Source of the DNA: Euborellia annulipes
Lineage: Eukaryota; Arthropoda; Insecta; Dermaptera; Anisolabididae
Direction of reading: 5' to 3'
DNA length: 64,000 bases
NCBI GenBank assembly: GCA_023213315.1
Contig: JAKCPI010001728.1
Coordinates: forward strand, 124,001 to 188,000
In this document: in pieces, positions 1-42,616 of the stretch
How the letters are laid out: every line of letters starts with the position of its first letter
Position numbering within the stretch: the first letter of the stretch is position 1
Translations under genes and position numbers: made by a program
The notes under the pieces: generated by a model
What the model was told of the DNA's origin: nothing
The model's input: only the letters and a program-made list of their open reading frames with translations
Database searches by the model: none

Positions 1-1385
1 AACCAAAAATATTTTGAAAATATTAATTAAAGAAAAATATATAAAAAATAAATAAATAAAAATGATGTGAATTATAATAAAAAATCACCTGAAATCCTAA
101 AAAATCATCGCACTCATATATTACCGGTGAAGTCATCATGATTTGTGACTTGAATTTAGAGGTTAACAAAACAAATTTTGATAAATTTTAAGTGAAAAAT
201 TAAAAAAAATTAAATATCAATTATAAAGATAGAATATAAAAATTAATTTATGAATTTGTGATTTAAAATAAAAATTATATATAAATGAAAGAAATATTTA
301 TATACATATAAAATGAATAAAAATTTTAATGAGAGCGGGTTATTCAAAAAAAGAAAATAATATTAATATCCTTTGAATTTCTATTCTAATTATTGCGTAT
401 AAAACAGAAATACATTTTTATTGTCAACTAGTTGCGGTTTGCTTTCGGCAATATTACCCCTCTAGGCCCTGGCGGGCGGCGTCTCGGGATATGATCAGAA
501 GTTGTCCAGGTGAAATAATTTTTCTTACACTAGAATATAAAATAAAAAAAAAATAAAGGGGAAGGGCGATAGAACTTTCTGGAATACCATTTTTCAATTA
601 CTTACCCCCTAAGGGTGCGATCATGTTGGAGCTGCGATAACCAGTCAAAACGAAGAAGGAAGGGGGGGGGGGGTAACTTTCCAATATCCATGCTACTATT
701 TTATTAAATACCATCAACCTAGCTGAAGATGAGGGGGGGGGGACCGACATTCGTAATTTCTATCTTCTCTCAGATGGCGTGAATTTTCCAGTTTTTTATT
801 TTAATTTTAAGTTTGGGATGGGAGGGAGGGGGGATCTGCCTCCCTCTGGATACTCCTATGGAAGTATATAGGCCTTTTATACTTATATTGTAAGAAAATA
901 TTGAGATTGCAAAAATTTCTAAATAAAGTTTTGGGTATAATGGAAAATATTTTAAAAAGGTTTCTCTATTTTATGAAACACCACATAAGCTCTTGCCCGA
1001 AATTAAATAAAACTATCTATTTATCTATTATTTTTCATGTCGCATTGTCATTGACTCTTATCTATAGAATTTGCTTGTGTGGTGAGATTATCGCCTTTTT
1101 AATAAATAAACAAGAATTCGGCATACCATCTTGGCCCCACCAATGACCCCTCTGAGAGGTCAAAGTATAAAAATAATTAATTTTAATATTCTATGTGAAA
1201 GAGAATAATCCTCAAAACAATTTTGTAACTTAAAATTGGCGCATCATACGAATATTTTTGCTTTGTATTTTGTACAAACGATTTTTGTATAATAGTCATT
1301 TGGTATCCAAATGGAATGAAAATGAAATTGGCAACTCCAGTCCATATAAGACATATAAGATAACCGTTATTATTTATAATATCTA
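1..1385. other. AT-rich flank, no gene seen
   Basis: Low-complexity AT-rich DNA with G-runs near 661-671 and 732-741 and a small GC-rich patch at 455-510. Short open frames here are low complexity and have no recognisable product. Confidence 0.6.
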
Positions 1386-1718
1386 TAATCAAAATCGTTG
1401 GGGCGAATTTTGAGAAAATCCAAAAAAACTGAAAAAGTACATCAGTAAAGTACTAGTGCTTTTTAGCCGATTTTGTTCAAAAGCTTCGTGTCACGTCCCA
1501 TGGGGTGCCTAAGTTAAATATAAAATTTCAACCTCCTAGGTCTTTTTTTGTTCTTGAGATATTTTGTTCACAGACACACGGACAGATTATGTTGCGAAAA
1601 CCACTTTTTTGGATTCAGGGGGCCTCACGATATCCATCAAAATCTCGACATCGAATTTTTGACATGAATCCAATACTTTCTCTATATACTGTTACATATA
1701 TAGGTAAAAGAAAATAAA
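1386..1718 (-). mobile_element. HINE (DINE-1/Helentron-like) element, partial
   Basis: It shares the blocks seen in all copies of this family: TCAGTAAAGTACTAG, a (GT)CTGTCTG-type tract read on the minus strand, TTTTTGACATGAATCCAATA, and a terminal near-hairpin TACTTTCTC...AGAAAATAAAA. The tract followed by a GAACAAAATATCTCAA-type block resembles Drosophila DINE-1 cores. Confidence 0.55.
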
Positions 1719-1824
1719 AAATATAATTTGGATTTGGACTTAAAAACAAAAATATTTTAAATTTGTAGCCGTAAAGGCTCCTCATTATGCACCATCGACA
1801 AACTTTAAAAATATCAATAAGAAA

Positions 1825-2170
1825 TTATATATAATATTTAAGATATTATATACATCGCGTATATGAGCCAGTGGTAGGGCACTCTGAGTACAAATCGGAG
1901 GATCCGTGGTTCGACTCCCGGCGGCACAACCTTATTTTTTCGGATATATGAATAATAAATAACAACCTAAAAAATAAAACCTAAAAAGTCTCTGAAAAAA
2001 GAATTGCTTTTTAATCAAACAATTCTCCTCTCCAGCGTTCCATCCTGCTAGAAAACATCTGAAGGAAACTATACTTAGTAACCTACAGATAATGAATAAT
2101 AAATATTTAATTGTATAAATTTCGCGGCTCATATACGCGATATATATAATATCTTAAATATTATATATAA
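1825..2170. repeat. Fold-back element with 45-bp inverted ends around a tRNA-like segment
   Basis: 1825-1869 and 2126-2170 are near-perfect inverted copies (one mismatch by eye) containing ATCGCGTATATGAGCC. The left arm runs straight into a tRNA-like stretch whose own 5' acceptor half has been replaced by the arm. No target duplication was recognised. Confidence 0.7.
1865..1955 (+). repeat. tRNA-like SINE head, copy 1 (5' truncated)
   Basis: A box-A-like AGCCAGTGGTAGG and a perfect box B GGTTCGACTCC are followed by CCGGCGGCACAACC and TTATTTTTTCGGATATATGA. The same downstream sequence follows copy 2 at 2324, so the unit is a repeat rather than a functional tRNA gene. Confidence 0.5.
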
Positions 2171-2323
2171 CTTTTTATTTATTAATTAATTAAAATTGAG
2201 GTCTTCTCAATTAGTCCATCTGGATTGCACCTGGTCGAGGGAGAAATTTGTGGCGCCGATCATGGGTCCATTTCTTCTGAAGACTAAATTTGCTTTCCAA
2301 CTGAGTTCATATATCCGAATGTC

Positions 2324-2412
2324 GTGCTGTAGTCCAGTGGTAGGGCACTCTGAGTACAAATGGGAGGATCCGTGGTTCGATTCCCGGCGGCACAACCTTA
2401 TTTTTTCGGACA
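2324..2412 (+). repeat. tRNA-like SINE head, copy 2
   Basis: GTGCTGT at 2324-2330 can pair with GCGGCAC at 2387-2393 as an acceptor stem. Box A (AGTCCAGTGGTAGG) and box B (GGTTCGATTCC) are present. The anticodon arm is too long by two bases and the T-stem has mismatches, so a working tRNA is unlikely. About 470 bp from copy 1 with the same 3' flank. Confidence 0.5.
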
Positions 2413-2422
2413 TATGAATAAT

Positions 2423-3055
2423 CAGGGCCGCAGACAGGGGGGGGCAGGGGGGCTATATCCCCGGGGTCCGGGCCCTCCGAGGGGGCCCGGGCCCATTGCG
2501 CTCCTACCTTAAAATTCTAATAAAACTTAAATTTCATGGTTAAAATTTCCATTAAAAAAAATCATTTTCTTGAAATTTTTTCCTCAAGGGCCCGGGCCCT
2601 TTAAGCTCAAATCTTAAAATTTCCATTAAAAAAAAATCATTTTCTTGAAATTTTTTCCTCAAGGGGCCCGGGCCCTTTAAGCTCAAATCAAGATTGATCT
2701 TTTTCATGACTCAGGATAGCTAAAAACGCAGATTTCACTGGCTAATTTTCAAAAAAATTTCCACACCCCCAGATTCTCCCGGAAATCCTCTGTCCGGATC
2801 TGGACTCGATAAATTATTGTGACTCTTTGTTTAGGAACTTTTGAAAAATTTTTAAATAACTTTATTTAAATAAATATGTAAGCTATGTATAACTATTTCA
2901 AAAGTTGTGTCAAAAACTGTGTAACAAATTGTTGGCATGAAGGCCACAATAGCCTTTTATATACAAAAAAATAAACTAAGTTTTTTTTTTTTTTTTTGGG
3001 GGGGGGCCGTATTAGTAAGTAGCCCCGGGGCCCGTCAAGTCTGTCTGCGGCCCTG
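2423..3055. mobile_element. Non-autonomous hAT element with perfect 8-bp target duplication
   Basis: Terminal inverted repeats CAGGGCCGCAGACAG and CTGTCTGCGGCCCTG match perfectly. TGAATAAT flanks the element on both sides (2415-2422 and 3056-3063). The interior is G/C-run-rich near the ends and holds a direct repeat around GGGCCCGGGCCC. There is no transposase frame. Confidence 0.9.
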
Positions 3056-3063
3056 TGAATAAT

Positions 3064-5780
3064 AAATATTTAATTTAAAAATATCCGTTAATAAACCGAC
3101 AATTTTCCGTCCACGCACTATTTGCCCACCCTGTATATTTATACGGTTTCTCCCCCTTTTTATTTCATGCGTCAAATCAGTGTCACCTCGGAAACGCGCC
3201 TTAGGCTATATCTTTACTTATATTAAAAATTAACAATTCTTATGACTATTTATTTGACAAATTTAATTATTAATGAAAGGAAAAATGCATTAATACATGA
3301 ATTCATATTAAGGGAAAGGGTAAAAAAAAAATATTACTATATACAGAGAGCAATGCGAGGTCGCAAGCGACTTCGCAGCGCAAGGCTTTATTTTTCAATT
3401 ATCTAGTTGATGTACAAAACTTAGAAGATATCTGTACATAAAATATATAGGAGGGTCTTATGAAAGATAAATCTTTTATTGGCTGGCACACAGTATGAAA
3501 TGTCTGCCTTTATATTTAAATATATATAATTGATGTTTGTTTGTTGTAGAGCTTGCTATCATTTAATTAAGCAAGGGCGAGAAGATGGATGAAATAAGAA
3601 ATGATAATAAAATAAGAAGAAGATAATAATAACATTCAAAAGAACTCTGGTGAAATATAAATAGTTAAATTGAATCTAGACTATGGCAATTATCTTTTTT
3701 TTTTTTTTTTGAGGAACCCGCAAAGAGCAACAACAACACTTTAAAGATAAAAAAAAGTCCGAGTTATCTTGATCCTCTTCGGTATTCGCATTCTGAATTC
3801 TCGCCCAGTGTTTAAAAAAAAAGCTCCAAATTCGTTAAGATTTTATCCTATTTTTTTTTTTTTTATTTTTTAAAAATATTTTTACCAAACATCAATAATA
3901 ACAACATTACACCTAGAGGTCCAAAATATATTTTTTTTTTCTATTTATATATTTACACAATTTAAAAAATCTCTTCTATTATTAAAAAACACTGATGAAG
4001 TGTCAAAATAAAAATTAGTTAGGATTTGTATTTTCTTTTTTTTTGTTGTTTTTACACTCACACTTTGTGATTGTAGTCTTTATTAAATCCTGATATTAGT
4101 TAATATATTGTAAAAAATAAGTTAAAAGGAAGACGAAGGTTTGTTGTTTTTTACTTAATTAAATTTCTAAGAATTTTTTTTTATACAAAATGATGAGAGG
4201 TCACAATGATTACTGAAGGTCTTTAAGGAACTGCAGGGTTAATAAATGAATGATTTGGTTAATTAGTACTTTTCAAATGGTTACGAGTTAGAAACAGCTA
4301 AAAAGGATTAAAATGAAATTTAGAATGAGAATTAATTAAATTAAAAATGATTTCTAACCAAAATAAGATACAAATGATGACGTATTTGTCTTATTTGTTT
4401 TTTTTTAAGCCCTGCATTAATTGCGCTTAGTACGAGTTGTACTAATAATGTGAAATTAAGCGAAGCGCGATGTTTTTATGTTATGCTGCTGCTACGAGTT
4501 ATTTGTTTGCCCAATGGTCTACAACAGTATCAGGCACTGAAACAAGATACAAAAAAAAGAGCGTTAGAAAATGTTGATGATCAATTTATACTACAAAAAA
4601 TAGCGAGCTGTACTAAATGAACTTTTTAAGAATCTAAATAAAGCGTTGCAAAGTCTGGAGTCAGAATGATGGATACCTAAATGTAGAAGAAAGTAGAGCG
4701 CTATGTCGCTATGTTGGCGCATGCATTGAACCTGTCCATCATAGCATGCGAGAAAGCATTTATCGAAATTATGAGAGGGTGTGAATATTGAATAGCGGCG
4801 TCTATGTCATTAATTAATAGCTATTTTAATAATAAATAACTAAAAAATAGCTGGAATACAAATTAAAGGAAAGTGAAAAAAATTTATGTATTGGCAAATA
4901 AAAGGGAACACAGGCCACTATATAAAAATGTCATTTTTTATCGTGTGTGTGTTTTTTTTTTTATTAAAATTATTGTAGATGGAGGGGACCCTCAGGTCGG
5001 ACGCTTCACTCGCGCTTGATCACAGGAGGCGCAACTGCGAACAAAAATGAGCATCGCAAAATTAGCGAGCTCTTAATTTCACTACAAAGACTAAGCTTTT
5101 TTTTTCTAGTGCGCCACTATGTTTAGAGCCAACTGCTTGAATAGAAAGAAGCAAGTGCGAAGAAAGAGAAGATGAGCAATGCTGAAGATTCTAGTGCTGC
5201 TAATAAAATAAATATTTTTTTTATTACAAGTTTGAAAATAATTAATATTTTCCAACTTGTAAATAAACGATCAAGCAATCTAATTTTGTAAGCCAATTGA
5301 TTTTGAGAGGTATACTCACACATGGATGTTGAATACTTGTATGCTGTAAGGTAGGGTCACACTCCGAGTGTTTATAAAACTGGAGAGGGCAAAAAAAATT
5401 AAAAGACATTATTAGTAGAGGATCATATCAAGGGGTAAACAAAGTTTTCATTTATCAAAAAACATGCCTTTGTCCCATTTAATGTTTTTTCTTTAATCTT
5501 ATTTTATATTTCTATTACATTACCTCACTGGGAAAGAGATGTATTTTCTTTGTAAATAAAAACAAAACCAAAATTTTTACAAAATAAAAAAAAGCCAATT
5601 TATAGCTTCATTAATAATTTTCGAAGTTAAAAAAAAAGAATATAGCATTCTTTATTTGTTTCTATGTAGATTTTAAACTGAAGCAAAAAAAAAAAACTCA
5701 TGCGCATTCTTATGTACAATTTAAAATTACAAATATACAAATCTAGAAACAATAGACCGAGGTGGTAAAATTTTATAAAT
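3064..5780. other. AT-rich intergenic DNA, nothing identified
   Basis: Many long T and A runs. A few GC-richer spots (3345-3385, 4975-5040) have no recognisable coding or repeat signature. Open frames are short and low complexity. Confidence 0.6.
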
Positions 5781-5792
5781 GTAAATGTTTCA

Positions 5793-6016
5793 ATTTCTTT
5801 GGATTGGAAGATTTATTGCATTAATTTTCGACCAAGGTAATATAAGTGAGGTTGTAAAAATAAAAAAAGAGAAATTTTTATTATTGTTCGCTTTATTGCA
5901 GAACTGGCTAGTGCGCTAGCAAGCAGTTTCGGTGGGAAGAAATTCAAAAATTAATGCAATAAATCTTCCAATCCAAAAAAATTCAAATTTTAATTGCACT
6001 AATCCATTGAAAAAAA
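5793..6016. repeat. Small inverted-repeat insertion flanked by a 12-bp direct repeat
   Basis: GGATTGGAAGATTTATTGCA near 5801 recurs inverted near 5957-5977. GTAAATGTTTCA occurs at 5781-5792 and 6017-6028, a likely target duplication. No open frame. Confidence 0.5.
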
Positions 6017-6105
6017 GTAAATGTTTCATTTTTAAGGCCGTAACTTATTCGAAACAGTTATGAATTAAATAAAATAGAAACTTGATAAGAGAATTTTTGT
6101 ATATA

Positions 6106-6309
6106 CAGTAGTTTTGCTAATCCGGACTTCGATATTCCGGCATGTTGAAAAGCCCCTTCTTCCCCGCAAAAAAAAGAAGTAATTTAAGAAAACAAATTTT
6201 TTAAAGAGATAAATATTTAATTTTGCATTATATTAAATATTTCGGGGAATCCCCATTTTCAGAATCCGGCATTGGGCCGGTCCTGTTTAGGCAGGATTAG
6301 CAAGACTTG
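6106..6309. mobile_element. pogo/Tigger-type MITE, copy 1
   Basis: Starts ACAGTAGTTTTGCTAATCC next to TA and ends with the inverted form AGGATTAGCAAGACTTG next to TA (6104-6105, 6310-6311). Subterminal copies of ATTCCGGCAT occur inside. Confidence 0.65.
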
Positions 6310-6389
6310 TATTCGAATATCGGATTGACAGCTGATCCCAAATATAAGTCTAGATAATTCGCCATGGATATTAAAAAAATCAAAAGTAA

Positions 6390-6909
6390 CAGTAGTCTTG
6401 CTAATCCGGACTTCGGTACTCCGGCATATCGGAATATCCGGCGTGTTGAAAAGCCACTTTTTAGATTTTCTCCAAATAAATAAAAAATAATAATAATTTA
6501 ATCTTCTCTTCAATTTTGCTACTATTAATATTAAAAGAAATCACAAGAACAAACTCGAATAAAATTTAGTAGAAATTTGTTTGGAAAAGCAAAAATTTTG
6601 CATTATACTAAATTAATTATTGACAATGCTGGACCGGTGAGTTACTATTATTTAGGTTCTAAGATTACATCTTTGTAAAAATTAAAATTTGTTGTAGATT
6701 CTGAAGAAGGCATTAATTGTGCTGAAACGATGTAAATTGGCCTCCATCGTAAATTTATTGAAAAATAATTTATTTAAAAAAAAAAAAAAAACTCTCTCCG
6801 TCCATCCAGATAATCGACCGAGTAAAAGAGCATCTTAGAACTTAAATAATATTATACTAAATGTTTCGGATAATCCGGCCCCATTTAAGCCGGATTAACA
6901 AGACTACTG
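6390..6909. mobile_element. pogo/Tigger-type MITE, copy 2, with later insertion
   Basis: Starts CAGTAGTCTTGCTAATCCGG and ends CCGGATTAACAAGACTACTG followed by TA. It is longer than copy 1 because it contains extra sequence, including the hairpin core at 6701-6729. Confidence 0.65.
6701..6729 (+). other. CTGAWGA-hairpin-GAAACG core, copy g
   Basis: CTGAAGA, a spare A, GGCA paired with TGCT around a 7-base loop, then GAAACG. It is one of seven dispersed copies in the window; see the finding on this motif. Confidence 0.5.
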
Positions 6910-6911
6910 TA

Positions 6912-8850
6912 TAATTATTTAAACGTAAAAGTTATAACAGATGATAATGATTTATTCAAAATTATTAACTCTCATAGAAACAAATAAAAAGAGCAATCTT
7001 AATTTAATTCACTTCAAAGCCACTTTATTCTTAGAAAAAAAAAGCAATTTGAATAAAAATCTTTAAATCCTCACTTCAATCTAACTACAAAACGGGATTT
7101 CTAATTAAATAAAAGGATAAATAGCGTGTTGGTTGGTCTTACCCAAGAAATCCTTCTTGAGCATCTCGCAGCATTCTCAGCTCCAGGAGAATATTGGCGT
7201 CTTATCACAGTTAGTCATTGGCAGGTTGTTCAAGCTAAGAATGAACACTCAAACACATGCAGAGGGTACATGTGATGAAGATGGAACTCAAAAAAACCAT
7301 TGAATGGCGTTTGATATATATATATATATATATAAAAAAATAAAAAAGATAAAAAATATAAGGAATGTTATATAGGTAAAGATTAAAAAAAAGGAAAAGG
7401 CAATATCACAAATAAATACCCGAGTTTAAAAAATCACTATTTGTTTTGAGTTATTATAAATAATGGGTTAATTTTTTTTTTTTTTTAAAACATTCACTTC
7501 AATTTATTAGTGATTTCATGTTGTAACAAAATTTTTCTTTACAATTTTTAAATTTGGTTTAATTATTTACACTATTTCAATCCAATTAATAACTAAAAAA
7601 AAATTTATATATAGTAATATTGAATAATATATTTTGATTGACAATTCACGTTAAGTAAAAAAATAAATAAATAAATAAAATTTATTTATTTATTTTTCTG
7701 AAATTAATTCGAAAAGACTGCCTTCAGTTAAAAATTCTGAAGAAATTCTTCACTACGCCTTTATCTCGTCTTGTTTTAGAATAAACTAGGGGGGGGGGGG
7801 CAATAAATTAATGAGCCCTTAATAAATAGACAATCAAAGATTATCTCGACATTTTTGGACGTTGCCTGACTTCGAATTTATCGAGCGCTAAATTAAGTTT
7901 CATTTTAAAAAGGAAGATAAAGGAAACATCACATGATTATTGTTAATACTTGTCTAACAGGGCCTTAAAAAAGGTCTCTCCACGCGCACAAAACACTTCA
8001 CTCAAATACTTACAAATTTTCTTAAATGGGCCACCAGTCATACAAAATTTAGAGATTTATTACTATTATTATAAATATAAATATAAAAAAAATAAGCTCT
8101 TGGCGAGTTGGAAGAATCAATTCAATAACGTTTATCTTGGTGTTAAAATATAGGACAATTATACAAAATTTAAAGAATAACAATTTTTAATATCATTAAA
8201 CCCTCTACCCCCAAATATAATTATGTACTAGAATTCAAGTCATGAAAAATATGAATCTGTTGCGTTTTTTGTTTTAAAAGATATAAACCTTTTATATCCT
8301 TATTAGAATAATGGAAATAAAATACACATAATAATAAAAAAAACATAACTAGAAAGTCCATGCGGTGATTATGGATTACTCTACTGGATGATAGCGGTGA
8401 TTGGGCGGTAGCAACAAATAACAAGTGATCCAAATTTTAATGGAGTGATGCATGCAGGGTGAGATGGTGTGCAAATCTACTGTTGTTGTTTTTGGGACAT
8501 GCATGTGCAGAGAGGCATCGGCTCCTAAATTTGTGGCGAAGTGGCGACGACAAGTCGGCGGAGACTCCAAACTCCAAACTCCCAACAAGAGATGAGACGT
8601 ACTTTATGTGGAAGAACATTGGCACTCCAAAAAAATTATCGTTCGATGCGTCAAAGCAGCACCAAAAGCAAATTAATTCACATCACCAAAAAAAATATGT
8701 CCCAAGCAACACATTAATGCAGCATTGTTTTTATACATCTCTGCTGAAATAACTACATTTTTAACAAATATATATGTAAATATATATATTTATATGTTAT
8801 TGAAATTAGTATATTTTTAAATTTCTTCATCTTTGGTATTTATTTATATA
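6912..8850. other. AT-rich downstream region, no gene seen
   Basis: Holds an (AT)n tract at 7313-7334, an AAATAAAT palindrome near 7665-7695 and a G-run at 7790-7800. A GC-richer stretch at 8440-8620 has overlapping short open frames on both strands but no recognisable protein. It might be 3' UTR or a degraded insertion. Confidence 0.5.
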
Positions 8851-8851
8851 A

Positions 8852-9320
8852 CCAGACAGCTTGGAATATTGCAGCAAAATTGCAAATCTTGCATATATTG
8901 CCAATATTGCAGTAATATTGCTAATCTTGCAAAGTATTGCCAATATTGCAGTAATATCGCTAATCTTGCAAAATATTACCAATATTGCAGTAATATTGCT
9001 AATCTTGCAAAATATTGCAGGGCAATATTCCAAGCTAACCTTACAGGGAATATTTCAGCAACATTGCTTCAATATTCCTATGTCCGCCTCTTTGTAACTT
9101 GCAACAACATTGTTGCAATAATGCAGGTTAAACAGCAACATTGCCACAATATTCCTGCAAGTTACTAAGAGACAGACATAGGAATATTGAAGCAATGTTA
9201 CTGCAATACTCCCTGTAAGATTAGCTTGGAATATTGCCGCTGCAATATTGTCAATATTTTTGCGATATTGGCAATATATGCAAGATTTGCAATATTGCTA
9301 CAATATTCCAAGCTGTCTGG
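8852..9320. mobile_element. Fold-back MITE made of TTGCAATATTG-type repeats
   Basis: The ends CCAGACAGCTTGGAATATTG and its inverse at 9301-9320 are inverted repeats beside TATA. Almost the whole 469 bp consists of variants of CAATATTGC and its complement. An internal second inverted pair is TAACTTGCA...TGCAAGTTA. The family is not identified. Confidence 0.65.
8897..9013 (+). repeat. Three tandem 39-bp units inside the fold-back element
   Basis: Units start at 8897, 8936 and 8975 (ATTGCCAATATTGCAGTAAT and so on), with a partial fourth at 9014. Spacing is exactly 39 bp, which explains the repeated peptide in the short open frames here. Confidence 0.8.
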
Positions 9321-9441
9321 GTATATATATGTCTTTAAGTATTATATATAAAATTAAATTTCAAAAAAGACTTAGGTCTTCTCTATATATATATATATAT
9401 ATATATAAATATATATAAAAAATTCAAAAATATTTTAATTT

Positions 9442-9527
9442 CTATAAAGATTTTTCCCAAAGCTTGTTTGACCGCCGATTTGAGCCACCATCCTCGGAAG
9501 ACGTCGTGCGCACCACATCATCTCCAT
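9442..9527 (-). CDS. Candidate alternative last exon of SERCA
   Basis: On the minus strand a pyrimidine-rich tract ends in CCGCTACAG at 9528. It is followed by an open stretch in the phase needed by the in-exon donor at 10851. Joined, it reads DGDDVVRTTSSEDGG onward for 28 codons to TAG at 9444-9442. The stretch is GC-richer than its surroundings. This is speculative: I recognise no close family match and no poly(A) signal. Confidence 0.2.
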
Positions 9528-9544
9528 CTGTAGCGGTGATGAAA

Positions 9545-10328
9545 GAAAAAAAAATACCACAAACACACACGCCCAAGCAGACATTCATTCGTTCGCGTAG
9601 ACACACATACAGTTACAGACACACATACACGCACACGCACACACACACAAATATCCATAATAGCTCTCAAAGCATGCACAACTCTAAATCTACTAAGATG
9701 CAGTGGTTAGAAGTACGTGGAATTTTGATAATTAAATTATAAAAATTAGTATTGGTTAATTACTATCCACTGCACCTGAGTGATTATTTAAATAAACTAG
9801 TGCATAAAATATGATGCATGGAGTTTGATATTAAAACTACCACCTAATAATTTCTACTGCGAAAATTGAATAATAAATCATTAAAAATTATATCTACATT
9901 TTTTAAAAAGAGCGCGTACATTCCTTTTAGTATTCTTGAATAAATAAATATCACTGTGAGCCAATGAAATTAATTACAGCCGCCCAATGTTAGTGTTGTA
10001 CAAGCAGATCAAATTCAGTTAAAACTAATCTACCAGTGGTACTATTTCAAAAAAAAAAAAGTTTTAAAAGAAAAAGAACCCAACCCCTTCCAAATTCCAA
10101 AAAAATGGCCAAAAATAAGAAACATTATTGTCAGATATAGAAAAAAAGAAAAAAAATAAATTGGATGATATGAGCAGCTAAAAAATGAGGGTTATAAAAA
10201 ATATATGAACCCCAATTAGACAAAATATACAGAAAAAAGGCACTTTTCTACAGATTACAAAATAAATTATCTTCGCTCGCAATACAAAAAATTGTAAACT
10301 GGGGCAACAATAAATTTTTATCAAAAAT

Positions 10329-10361
<33 letters not shown>

Positions 10362-10767
10362 GGAAGATTATTAAATTTTTTTTTTCAGTTTTGTATGGGG
10401 TAGGCAAATATACCCGCCCTTGAGAATTAATTTACACCCGGCTAACCACTGTAAAAATGTCTTTGAAACGCTAAAGCGGTTAATCGCACTCAATTCTATC
10501 TCACTGCCTTCACTTGGCACAGGAAACAATGGTTCAATTAATCTAATTTCACATAATAAATCTCCGTCAAATGAGATTTGTGTTATTTTTTCTTAAATAC
10601 ATATAAGTCTTGCTTACTGTCATTTAGAATAAATTAATGTTTTAAAGCAAGTTTATCGGGATTTTGTTTTTGAAGTATATATATAATAATCTTAAGTTAT
10701 TTTTCTCATTAAGTGAAATAAAAAAAATTGGATTAAAAAAACACATTCGCTAAGTTTGGTGTGAAAC
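9545..10767. other. 3' flank of SERCA
   Basis: Contains a CA-rich microsatellite at 9599-9651 and an (ATT)10 run at 10331-10360. The first several hundred bases below 10768 are presumably SERCA 3' UTR, but I cannot place its end. Confidence 0.5.
10331..10360. repeat. (ATT)10 microsatellite
   Basis: Ten uninterrupted ATT units. Confidence 0.95.
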
Positions 10768-41110
<30,343 letters not shown>

Positions 41111-41208
41111 GGCTAGTGTTAAATATGTCTTATTCTGTCAACTTCAATTATCACCGTATGCAGGTTTTCATTAACTAACACCAACCAAAGGATGATTATT
41201 CGGAATTT

Positions 41209-42616
41209 CTGTGAGAAAACAAATCAAAATAACAAAATTAGACAAAATATATGATTAACAATAATAATATTAATAATAAAGGAAAAAAAAATAAGTAGCT
41301 TGGGTTTGAGGAATATTTTAAAAACAAAAACAATTAAATCAAAAAATAACAATGTGTTATTTAAATTGAATTATTTCAATAATTAAATATATTTAAAAAA
41401 TAATATATTAAATTTACAACCGGAAATGATTAAGTAAAAAAACTCACCTAAAAAAAAAACTGTTAACTTATTGAAAATCCTAACTAATAAAATAAATAAT
41501 TATTCTAACCAGATCCTATTAATTAACTTGAATGTTAAAACGAGCGGCGTGAAAGACCGAGAAATAGTATCACGTTATCATGAAGAAAACGAAGAGAAAT
41601 CGAATAAAAGAGGATTTAAAGTAGACGTCATGTTAGTCCATGCATAGCAATGACCCGTTTCTCGTCAAGCAACGACACCAAACTCTTTCTGCTTGCGCAG
41701 AAGGAGACTCACTGCTTGAGTCAAATCAATTGACTATTTAAATAAAATTACTTAGAATATATCTAAATGAAATAAAATTATAAATAAATATTTATAATTT
41801 TATTTTTCTAATCTGTTTTGTGTGTACTTACAACTGAATAATTAAATCCAAATACTATTATACTAAAATGTGCTTGCAAGCCTCATGTGGAGGAACCTGA
41901 TTGGTCTGTGAGGACCACGTGGCCACCAGGCACGCGGCAAGTTTGAAAAAAAAAATTCGGGTGACCAACTGTCCCTTTGAAAAAAATTCGAACTAAGTCA
42001 GCTCTTGAATAAAGTTGAATGCAATGTAAAAAAAAAAAAAAAAAAATTATTATTATTATTATTTCAAAAAATTTATTAACAATATAATTCAGTGGTCCCC
42101 AAAATTTTTTGGTCGCGGAATATTGTTTTTCATAAAGCTCTTTTTCTTTCTTTTGCATGTATAAATTATGAAATTTCGCAATTAAAAGAAAATATATTTG
42201 CAAAAATTTGTTTGAAATTAAATAGGGTTCCGTGAAATGTAGGTTAGGAACCACTGATATATTCAGAAATTTTAATTATTGGAAGAAATAGCAGAATAAT
42301 TAATTAATAAAGAAACGTTTCTATATTCAACCACTGGATGCGGCTTTTAAATGATATTATATAATTTATATAAATTAATAATTAGTTAATCAGTCGAATT
42401 GAAATAAAAATTTATTCATTGCATTCAACAGTTTGTATGATTAAATTGTTGGTTAAATTATATTACCTTTCTTAGGAGTTTCCCTCTAATAAGTTGGTCA
42501 CCCTACGGGGTTAATCACTGAATCACTTAAGGCACACTGTGTGAAGGGTGGGGGGATCACACTGCACTCAGATATGGGGCACTATCAAATAAATCGGCAC
42601 TGTTGGTGTTCTTTAC
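41209..42616 (-). other. Inferred 5' UTR intron of SERCA
   Basis: Bounded by the donor at 42616 and acceptor at 41209. A GC-richer stretch at 41540-41720 has no recognisable content. Contains the hAT relic at 42090. Confidence 0.5.
42090..42256. mobile_element. Short hAT-type MITE, 167 bp
   Basis: CAGTGGTCCCCAAAA and the inverse of CAGTGGTTCCTAACC form the ends, typical of hAT elements. Flanks ATATAATT and ATATATTC agree at 6 of 8 positions. Confidence 0.65.

Noticed and set aside
2324..2394. Functional tRNA gene
   Set aside because: Anticodon arm is two bases too long and the T-stem has mismatches; the same unit recurs with identical downstream sequence.
8459..8752. 97-codon frame as a secreted peptide gene
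   Set aside because: No splice, promoter or family support, with overlapping frames on both strands.
8833..9168. 111-codon repetitive frame
   Set aside because: Translation of the TTGCAATATTG-type repeats within a fold-back element.
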